Origin: a virus
DNA length: 43,995 nucleotides
Strand: one strand, 5' to 3'
Virus record (IMG/VR): IMGVR_UViG_3300025071_000016
Span: 1 to 43,995 of that record
Part shown: positions 39,983 to 43,995 of the stretch, piece by piece
Numbering within the stretch: position 1 is the first letter of the stretch
Layout of the letters: each line of letters starts with the position of its first letter
Notes under the pieces: model-generated
What the model was told of the DNA's origin: nothing
Database searches by the model: none
The model's input: the letters and a program-made list of their open reading frames with translations, nothing else
Translations under genes and position numbers: made by a program

Positions 39983-40162
39983 ATGGCATCAAATACCAGA
40001 AGTTCTAACACAGCCGTACTCTTACGGCTCAAGCAGTACAAGATGGAAAACCCCGTAGAACAATCTTGTTCTACGGAACAGAAACCAATCCTAGAAACAA
40101 GCTGGGAAGATGTAAAGAACAGTTGTACCAGAAGAGAACCATCAACCAAAAGGAGTAAGTAA
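39983..40162 (+). CDS. Small early protein with KQYKME motif, 59 aa
   Basis: Reads MASNTRSSNTAVLLRLKQYK, then MENPVEQSCSTEQKPIL and ETSWEDVKNSCTRREPSTKR. A strong AAGGAGG precedes the ATG. Two stem-loops lie inside the coding sequence: AGCCGTA-CTCT-TACGGCT and a CCGTAGAACAA/TTGTTCTACGG stem directly after the KQYKME codons. The following gene has the same KQYKME motif followed by a hairpin. Function unknown. The stop overlaps the next start (TAATG). Confidence 0.65.
   Translation: MASNTRSSNTAVLLRLKQYKMENPVEQSCSTEQKPILETSWEDVKNSCTRREPSTKRSK
40012..40029 (+). repeat. Stem-loop AGCCGTA-CTCT-TACGGCT
   Basis: A perfect 7-bp stem with a 4-nt loop, near the start of the 59-aa gene. Possibly part of the hairpin family of this region, though its core differs. 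Confidence 0.6.
40053..40076 (+). repeat. Stem-loop CCGTAGAACAA / TTGTTCTACGG
   Basis: Perfect 11-nt complementary arms around TC; in RNA most likely a 9-bp stem with a 6-nt loop (core GAAC-AATCTT-GTTC). It lies within the 59-aa gene and has almost the same stem as the terminator at 39504 and the hairpin at 40671. Confidence 0.75.
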
Positions 40163-40293
40163 TGAAAGCAATAACCAAGCGTGACAGCAAACGTCGTGAA
40201 GTTAAGAACCCTCGCATTCGTGAGCAGAACAAAGCACGATTCTTATTCAAACAAAAGCAATACAAGATGGAAGAGGAACTATACTGTTCCTGA
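40162..40293 (+). CDS. Small basic early protein with KQYKME motif, 43 aa
   Basis: Reads MKAITKRDSKRREVKNPRIR, then EQNKARFLFKQKQYKMEEEL and ends YCS. It is strongly basic at the N-terminus, with an AAGGAG site inside the preceding gene. It shares K-Q-Y-K-M-E and a following hairpin with the 59-aa gene just upstream, implying a diverged duplication. Function unknown; the size and charge are compatible with nucleic-acid binding. The stop TGA lies directly after the hairpin AGGAAC-TATACT-GTTCCT. Confidence 0.6.
   Translation: MKAITKRDSKRREVKNPRIREQNKARFLFKQKQYKMEEELYCS
40274..40291 (+). repeat. Stem-loop AGGAAC-TATACT-GTTCCT
   Basis: A 6-bp stem with the GAAC-N6-GTTC core, at the end of the 43-aa gene in the same relative position as the hairpin in the 59-aa gene. 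A second short stem CGTAC/GTACG follows at 40295-40310. Confidence 0.6.
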
Positions 40294-40342
40294 GCGTACG
40301 CTGTGGTACGTCCTGTATCACTAAAGTGTACTTTTGTCCTGC

Positions 40343-40362
40343 GTTTAGACAACTTGTCAAAC
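40343..40362 (+). repeat. 20-bp repeat, copy 1 (GTTTAGACAACTTGTCAAAC)
   Basis: An exact inverted copy occurs at 40598-40617. The unit is itself an imperfect palindrome with core GACAA-C-TTGTC, similar to the ACAA-C-TTGT centre of the leader hairpin at 38871. The two copies bracket the iteron and AT-rich block. Confidence 0.85.
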
Positions 40363-40466
40363 AAAGTGGGCTACCTGAGATCAAGCACCAGTAATGTCTA
40401 GTCCAGAAAATGTCCACTATAATATAAGAAAATATAAATTATATATATATATATAGAGGGGTAGAC

Positions 40467-40494
40467 AAGTGGACACTTTTTTTTCTGTCCACTT
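40467..40494 (+). repeat. Hairpin AAGTGGACA / TGTCCACTT
   Basis: Two oppositely oriented iterons (40469 and 40486) form a perfect 9-bp stem with a T-rich 10-nt loop. No T-tract follows, so it is not a terminator. It borders the AT-rich block. Confidence 0.75.
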
Positions 40495-40597
40495 ACCCAA
40501 AGTTTCCCTACCCCCTTTGTTTTTTTATTTTCCCATGTTTTGGTGGACACTTTTGCCCTTAGCCCTTACTGACAGTACATCTTAACTTACCCACTTC

Positions 40598-40617
40598 GTT
40601 TGACAAGTTGTCTAAAC
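40598..40617 (-). repeat. 20-bp repeat, copy 2 (inverted)
   Basis: GTTTGACAAGTTGTCTAAAC, the exact reverse complement of the copy at 40343-40362, 255 bp away, immediately before an iteron at 40619. Confidence 0.85.
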
Positions 40618-40670
40618 CGTGGACATTTTTGGAAAAAAGTGGACACTTGCCCACTTACCCTATGATTTTC

Positions 40671-40693
40671 CCGTCGAACATCCTGTTCTACGG
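40671..40693 (+). repeat. Stem-loop CCGTCGAACA / TGTTCTACGG
   Basis: 10-bp stem with one mismatch and loop TCC, core GAAC-ATCCT-GTTC. Almost the same arms as the hairpins at 40053 and 39504. Confidence 0.7.
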
Positions 40694-40700
40694 ATTAACC

Positions 40701-40718
40701 TGCGTTACCTGTAACGCA
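40701..40718 (+). promoter_or_regulatory. Leader hairpin TGCGTTAC / GTAACGCA
   Basis: A perfect 8-bp stem around CT, ending 8 nt before the AAGGAG of the 120-aa gene, in the same position relative to the ribosome site as the leader hairpin at 38871. Confidence 0.6.
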
Positions 40719-40739
40719 ACTTTACTAAGGAGTACAAGT

Positions 40740-41102
40740 ATGAAAACAAAGCGTTTAATATCTAACAAACAACAATGGCTAGTGGATCGAGAGTTTGTTG
40801 AACTCGTTCATGAAATAGCTTTTGGAGATAGTGCTATCGACAAAGATTATTCTAACGAGGAGGTACTAGTACGACTCAATGAGTTTGCCCATGAATCAAA
40901 TAAGCTAGAAGCAATACAAGAGTGTTGCAGGTTTGAAACTGACGATCCTGATGCTGAACTTATGCGAACAGATACTAAAGGATTTGCTGACAAAATGGCA
41001 GGGCAAGGTATGTCTGACATAGAGATTGGTATTCACCTAGGTTTACTAGAGAAAGCAGACAGGATCATGGCAATAATTAAAAGAGAAGGAGAAGTAACAT
41101 GA
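40740..41102 (+). CDS. Early protein, 120 aa, unknown
   Basis: Starts MKTKRLISNKQQWLVDREFV and is acidic and helical: ELVHEIAFGDSAIDKDYSNE, VLVRLNEFAHESNKLEAIQE, then GFADKMAGQGMSDIEIGIHL and a helix GLLEKADRIMAIIKRE. The 'GMSDIEIGIHLGLLEKADRI' region looks like a helix-turn-helix-like pair, so a regulator or replication accessory protein is possible but unproven. The ORF extends 44 codons upstream into the iteron region, but AAGGAG at 40727 supports ATG 40740. ATGA overlap with the next gene. Confidence 0.7.
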   Translation: MKTKRLISNKQQWLVDREFVELVHEIAFGDSAIDKDYSNEEVLVRLNEFAHESNKLEAIQECCRFETDDPDAELMRTDTKGFADKMAGQGMSDIEIGIHLGLLEKADRIMAIIKREGEVT

Positions 41103-41269
41103 AAACAAAGCGTTTAAATACGGCTAAAGACTTAGCTACATGGATACAAAAAGAAATAGATAAAACCGCTGTAACAAACCCTGATGGTTCTGATGGTATG
41201 TCTGACGGAGAACTATTAGATTACATTTATGATACTTGTAAAAAAATAACTAAAGGAGGACAACAATGA
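41099..41269 (+). CDS. Small early protein, 56 aa
   Basis: Reads MKTKRLNTAKDLATWIQKEI, then DKTAVTNPDGSDGMSDGELL and DYIYDTCKKITKGGQQ. Its first 19 bases are identical to those of the preceding gene (both begin MKTKRL). It is linked by an ATGA overlap to that gene and to the next. Function unknown; GMSDGELL resembles the GMSDIEIG of its neighbour, so a partial duplication is possible. Confidence 0.6.
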   Translation: MKTKRLNTAKDLATWIQKEIDKTAVTNPDGSDGMSDGELLDYIYDTCKKITKGGQQ

Positions 41270-41406
41270 AACACCTTGAACGTGCATTACCCATCATACT
41301 ATTACTATTAACTTTATTAGTTACTGTAATGTTTATGTATGATATACTTAATTCTACGTTACATAACGTAGCTTGTAGAACAGACTGTTACACGAAAGGA
41401 GAATAA
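41266..41406 (+). CDS. Single-pass membrane peptide, 46 aa
   Basis: Reads MKHLERALPIILLLLTLLVT, then VMFMYDILNSTLHNVACRTD and CYTKGE. The N-terminal hydrophobic helix (about residues 8-25) makes it a small membrane protein with a short Cys-containing tail. AAAGGAGGA precedes the ATG. Inside its coding sequence are a perfect stem CTACGTTA-CA-TAACGTAG (41354-41371) and an imperfect GTAGAACA / TGTTACAC pair. Function unknown. Confidence 0.6.
   Translation: MKHLERALPIILLLLTLLVTVMFMYDILNSTLHNVACRTDCYTKGE
41354..41371 (+). repeat. Stem-loop CTACGTTA-CA-TAACGTAG
   Basis: A perfect 8-bp stem within the membrane-peptide gene, directly followed by the imperfect pair GTAGAACA-GAC-TGTTACAC (41375-41393), which combines the arm sequences of the 40053 and 38871 hairpins. 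Confidence 0.6.
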
Positions 41407-41408
41407 AG

Positions 41409-41588
41409 ATGCCTAGAGATTTTGAAATTCATAACTTATCTAATTTAACTGAAGAAGAACTGTGGGAATCTGTAGATAAATTAAAAAGTATGGTTAAAGG
41501 TGAAATAGAATGGCGAGAAGAATGTGCTGAAAAAGAAGCTGAAGAAAAACGGCAACCTTCAGAATGTTTTTTCGATTCTCTAGATTAA
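41409..41588 (+). CDS. Small acidic early protein, 59 aa
   Basis: Reads MPRDFEIHNLSNLTEEELWE, SVDKLKSMVKGEIEWREECA and EKEAEEKRQPSECFFDSLD. Predominantly helical and acidic, with a coiled-coil-like centre. A GGAG site lies 8-10 nt upstream inside the preceding gene. Not recognised; could be an inhibitor of a host protein, as many tiny acidic early proteins are, but nothing in the sequence specifies it. Confidence 0.6.
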   Translation: MPRDFEIHNLSNLTEEELWESVDKLKSMVKGEIEWREECAEKEAEEKRQPSECFFDSLD

Positions 41589-41614
41589 TTTACTTTAAAA
41601 GAAAGGACTTAAAG

Positions 41615-41857
41615 ATGCCTAAAAAAAGAGAAATACCTTTGTGGATGGATACTATGGATGACAGTGACTTTATGACTTTCCAAGATGATTTTTATAATTT
41701 GCTTGAAAAGTATGGAGTGGCAGATAATCAAGCCATAAATTGTGAACATAAAAAATGGAACAAAATATGTTCACTTAGAAATAAAGTTTGTGAGTTTATC
41801 GAAAAAGAAAACTGGAAAAATAAACAGAAAGAAAGGGAAATAAAAAATGATAAGTAA
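41615..41857 (+). CDS. Small charged early protein, 80 aa
   Basis: Reads MPKKREIPLWMDTMDDSDFM, then TFQDDFYNLLEKYGVADNQA and ends with a Lys/Glu-rich helix (KENWKNKQKEREIKNDK). AAAGGA lies 9 nt before the ATG. The upstream 17 codons of the frame overlap the previous gene and are not needed. It overlaps the next gene by 11 bp. Function unknown. Confidence 0.6.
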   Translation: MPKKREIPLWMDTMDDSDFMTFQDDFYNLLEKYGVADNQAINCEHKKWNKICSLRNKVCEFIEKENWKNKQKEREIKNDK

Positions 41858-42149
41858 ATTTAAATACTGGCGTGACATGGTATGTGTGGGTGTAGGTACG
41901 TTTCTGGTACATCAGCAATACGTGTATTGGGAGCAACCATTGGACTACTACTTACCCGAAGGTGTAGACCCTGCGGTCTATCTCGACTACGAAGGTAAGT
42001 TAGTAGTCATGTGCATCGGAGCGTTTGTTTTGTACACATTAATTAATGTGCTAAAAGCTACATTCGGTAACGTAGCTATAAAGGTGAAAGAAAGACTATC
42101 TTTCGCAGCCAATAAATCTGTACGTAGAAGAAAAGGAGAACAACTATGA
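41847..42149 (+). CDS. Membrane protein, 100 aa
   Basis: Starts MISKFKYWRDMVCVGVGTFL. A first short hydrophobic part (MVCVGVGTFLVHQQYVYW) is followed by a polar stretch (PLDYYLPEGVDPAVYLDYEG), a second membrane helix (KLVVMCIGAFVLYTLINVLK) and a basic tail SVRRRKGEQL. The strongly basic C-terminus suggests an inside orientation. An exact 16-bp palindrome CACATTAATTAATGTG lies in the second helix at 42035-42050. ATGA overlap with the next gene. Function unknown. Confidence 0.62.
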   Translation: MISKFKYWRDMVCVGVGTFLVHQQYVYWEQPLDYYLPEGVDPAVYLDYEGKLVVMCIGAFVLYTLINVLKATFGNVAIKVKERLSFAANKSVRRRKGEQL

Positions 42150-42454
42150 GGAGATCATATCCTATCTGGATTAACGTAGAGGATCACGGCACCTACAAAA
42201 CTAGTAAAAGTTTTGGTGGTGGAAATAAACTAACACTTGAAGTATGTGTGGGTACATCAGGTACAAACTCGCATGAATTTTGTACGATAAAGATTGAGCG
42301 TGAGTCACACTCTATAGGAGCAACATTTAGGTTGTCCGTAGATGGACACGAGTACAAGGCATCCGTAGTAACAGATAAAAAAGAGTACGTTCCTGAGCGT
42401 GAAGTAGTAACCACGTTGAGTAGCGATGGAAAATTAACCAGACTAGATAAGTAA
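42146..42454 (+). CDS. Unknown beta-rich protein, 102 aa
   Basis: Reads MRRSYPIWINVEDHGTYKTS, then KSFGGGNKLTLEVCVGTSGT, CTIKIERESHSIGATFRLSV and YVPEREVVTTLSSDGKLTRL. Composition suggests a small all-beta domain. It is the second member of a coupled pair with the membrane protein (ATGA overlap). No family recognised. Confidence 0.58.
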   Translation: MRRSYPIWINVEDHGTYKTSKSFGGGNKLTLEVCVGTSGTNSHEFCTIKIERESHSIGATFRLSVDGHEYKASVVTDKKEYVPEREVVTTLSSDGKLTRLDK

Positions 42455-42466
42455 AGGAGAACAACT

Positions 42467-42670
42467 ATGAGTAACACAGTTTACATCATTGATGACAAGG
42501 GAAATGTAGAATCATTTACTGATGTCATTGCATTAATGAAGTATCTCGATTCAGAATTTACCCTCGGCTGTTTGCCTGATGACCACACATGGACAACATC
42601 AGATAAATGGAGGAGGCGGTGGAGGAAGCAAGCAAAAGAAGTTGCACAACAAAAAGGAGAACAGAAATGA
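42467..42670 (+). CDS. Small protein, 67 aa, upstream of ATPase
   Basis: Reads MSNTVYIIDDKGNVESFTDV, IALMKYLDSEFTLGCLPDD and a Trp/Arg-rich helix TSDKWRRRWRKQAKEVAQQK. AAAGGAG precedes the ATG. Its stop overlaps the start of the ATPase gene (ATGA), so they are co-translated. Function unknown; co-translation suggests a partner or adaptor of the ATPase. Confidence 0.6.
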   Translation: MSNTVYIIDDKGNVESFTDVIALMKYLDSEFTLGCLPDDHTWTTSDKWRRRWRKQAKEVAQQKGEQK

Positions 42671-43878
42671 TAAAAAAGAAAACCATGAATTACAATCAAG
42701 CTAGGGACTATGCGTACGCAAGTATTCAAACCCCTAGACTTGGGCATCAAGAGTATTCCCCAGTAGCTTTTATTTTTGTTGGGCTTATGGGTACTGCCAA
42801 GAGTGCTATGCTTAAAGAGGTAGCTGACATACTTGTAGCAAAGCACGGATACCTTAAATCTTCGTTTGATCTCTCTGTTAGTAACTCAGCTAGTGTAGCT
42901 GGCCCAACTGTTGACAAAGAATCAGGGCAGTGGGTAGAAGTACCCAACAAGCAAACCAAAGTGTCAAACACTAATTGCTATGGTGTAGAGGGATCGAAAC
43001 CTGTTATTGTTTGTCGTGAAGAGGTAGGTAAAGCTGACCTGCCTTTCATACGAGCGTTTGCCAGAGAATCATACGACAAGATGGCAGGCTCAACGCAATA
43101 CCCAGAGAACAGTGCTTTTCTGGGTACATCAAACCTAGCATCAGAAGAGTTGGGAGATGCCATACCTAAGAATCTCAGGAATCGTGTTTGTATTATTGAG
43201 GTATCGGCTGATGCTGATGTATCGCTACAGTATGCTATCTCTATGAAGTGGGAGTCTGAGTTGATTGCAACTATGAGCTTTGTCAAAGATGAATTGTTTG
43301 CATCGCCTAGCGACTACGAGCTTGGCGGTAAGTTCTCACACCTAGACATTGAGAAGAACCCTTACAAATCTACTCAAGCTCAAGCAGAACAGGAAGCTAC
43401 CATGCGATCTCTTGAGCAAGCTAACCACGAGCTAAGAACATACAAGGCACAGACACTGATTGATGATGTACCCAACCCTGTGTATCAGGACTTGCATCTG
43501 TTGGAGGTTGCACTCTATGGTTCAGTCGGTAGTCATTTTACTGAGCAGTTGGTTCAGACCATACGGCATGGTAAAGACATGGTATCTCTTGATGACATAC
43601 GTAAAGACCCAGAGACAGCGAAAGTATCTACTGGCAATTTGATTACACATCACATTATCATCATGCAGATGCTCAACAATACTCAGACACCTGATGATGC
43701 GTATGCTTTCCTGCGTTACTCTAAGCGTTTGCATGATAGTGCAACAGCTTTGTTTGTGTCATACATCAATGACAGACATGGAACATCTACTGCTTCGGCA
43801 TGGTACACAGGTGGTCCATGTGCCACATTGTGGCGTGAGTTAGTAGAGAAGTTCATTACCTGTATCCCAACTAAGTAA
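42667..43878 (+). CDS. MoxR-like AAA+ ATPase
   Basis: A 403-aa AAA+ ATPase. Walker A G39-L-M-G-T-A-K-S46 has the G-x-x-G-x-A-K-S form of the MoxR/RavA type. SNSASVAGPTVDKE follows. KPVIVCREE at 111-119 sits where Walker B should be, but has Arg-Glu-Glu instead of Asp-Glu. The sensor 1 region is SAFLGTSN (149-156) and the arginine-finger-like segment is NLRNRV (169-174). MoxR ATPases usually act with a VWA-domain partner encoded next door. The frame from 42607 would overlap the previous gene; ATG 42667 with GGAG is preferred. Confidence 0.78.
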   Translation: MIKKKTMNYNQARDYAYASIQTPRLGHQEYSPVAFIFVGLMGTAKSAMLKEVADILVAKHGYLKSSFDLSVSNSASVAGPTVDKESGQWVEVPNKQTKVSNTNCYGVEGSKPVIVCREEVGKADLPFIRAFARESYDKMAGSTQYPENSAFLGTSNLASEELGDAIPKNLRNRVCIIEVSADADVSLQYAISMKWESELIATMSFVKDELFASPSDYELGGKFSHLDIEKNPYKSTQAQAEQEATMRSLEQANHELRTYKAQTLIDDVPNPVYQDLHLLEVALYGSVGSHFTEQLVQTIRHGKDMVSLDDIRKDPETAKVSTGNLITHHIIIMQMLNNTQTPDDAYAFLRYSKRLHDSATALFVSYINDRHGTSTASAWYTGGPCATLWRELVEKFITCIPTK

Positions 43879-43888
43879 AGGAGACAAC

Positions 43889-43995
43889 ATGAGTATAGTA
43901 ACTATCCAAGAAGATATATCAAATGCAGTAAACATGAATCAGATTGAGATTCAAAAGCACCCTGTATATTCTTCTGTCTTATACGTTCAATGCCC
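43889..43995 (+). CDS. 3'-truncated gene after the AAA+ ATPase
   Basis: Starts at ATG 43889 after AAAGGAGA and reads MSIVTIQEDISNAVNMNQIE, then IQKHPVYSSVLYVQC to the window edge. It is 10 bp past the ATPase stop, so same operon. MoxR-type ATPases are often followed by a VWA or CobT-like partner, and that is the leading guess, but the visible 35 residues contain no MIDAS motif and prove nothing. Confidence 0.6.
   Translation, partial: MSIVTIQEDISNAVNMNQIEIQKHPVYSSVLYVQC

Larger units (their letters stand above)
40294..40739. other. Gene-free region with iterons: candidate replication origin
   Basis: 446 bp without a convincing gene between two early genes. It holds six copies of GTGGACA: forward at 40469, 40543, 40619 and 40639, inverted at 40411-40417 and 40486-40492. 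Five of the six are followed by C/T-TT. An almost pure A/T block lies at 40418-40455. There are three CTTACCC boxes, an inverted pair of 20-mers (40343 and 40598) and two hairpins near the right end. Iterons next to an AT-rich block are the usual make-up of an initiator-dependent origin. A regulatory region for middle genes is the alternative. The reading frame ending at 40393 has no start and looks like remnant or chance. Confidence 0.5.

Noticed and set aside
40303-40393. Open frame ending FCPAFRQLVKQSGLPEIKHQ
   Set aside because: It looks protein-like but has no ATG and no ribosome site; a possible remnant, not supported as a gene.
40441-40455. AT dinucleotide run as a simple microsatellite
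   Set aside because: It is part of a longer A/T-only block flanked by iterons, better read as the unwinding element of the candidate origin.
1-43995. tRNA genes, integrase, attachment sites, IS elements
   Set aside because: No cloverleaf, recombinase motif, transposase motif or terminal inverted repeat typical of IS elements was recognised on either strand by reading.

Overview
The window reads as most of the genome of a tailed dsDNA phage (Caudoviricetes) with podovirus-like gene content. It is AT-rich, densely packed and full of short intergenic overlaps. The style of many proteins matches uncultured marine phages: a DUF4214-like repeat protein, small basic Gly/Lys/Met-rich proteins, 'GDGMSD.IPA' and 'SDGEFVIPA' motifs, and glycine-rich fibres. 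No tape measure, sheath or phage RNA polymerase was recognised. Internal virion proteins and a tail-tube/nozzle-like set suggest a short tail. The host cannot be named from this sequence.

Layout. (1) 1-2541, plus strand: the 3' part of a DUF927-type primase-helicase and a 63-aa conserved small protein. (2) 2492-38492, all minus strand, read right to left: small and large terminase, portal, a small conserved gene, GroES-like co-chaperonin, scaffold, head proteins, major capsid protein, then a terminator and a promoter. These are followed by decoration-like and small basic virion proteins, adaptor and tail-tube-like proteins, receptor-binding or fibre-like proteins, a 2OG-Fe(II) oxygenase, and a lysis cassette (3TM holin-like protein, M15 peptidase). 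The module ends with a nozzle-like protein, a GNAT-fold protein and large internal virion proteins, finishing in a 2863-aa polyvalent protein with an HExxH metallopeptidase motif and an LPD38-like region. (3) 38493-38922: a divergent control region with promoters, a plus-strand terminator that fits a small RNA, a G-quadruplex motif and a strong leader hairpin. (4) 38923-43995, plus strand: small early genes, a 446-bp gene-free stretch with six GTGGACA iterons and an AT-rich block (candidate replication origin), more small and membrane proteins, a MoxR-like AAA+ ATPase and a truncated gene.

The plus-strand module runs off the right edge and a plus-strand gene enters at the left edge. This fits a circularly permuted map cut inside the replication module, or a window inside a larger genome.

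The most unusual material lies in 38.5-41.4 kb. A family of related stem-loops there shares a GAAC-(5-6 nt)-GTTC core, in leaders, at a terminator and inside tiny genes. The same interval holds iterons, an inverted 20-mer pair and a G4 motif. Other notable points are an in-frame amber codon upstream of the small terminase, a 14-residue motif shared by two adjacent giant virion proteins, and a co-chaperonin within the head-assembly genes.
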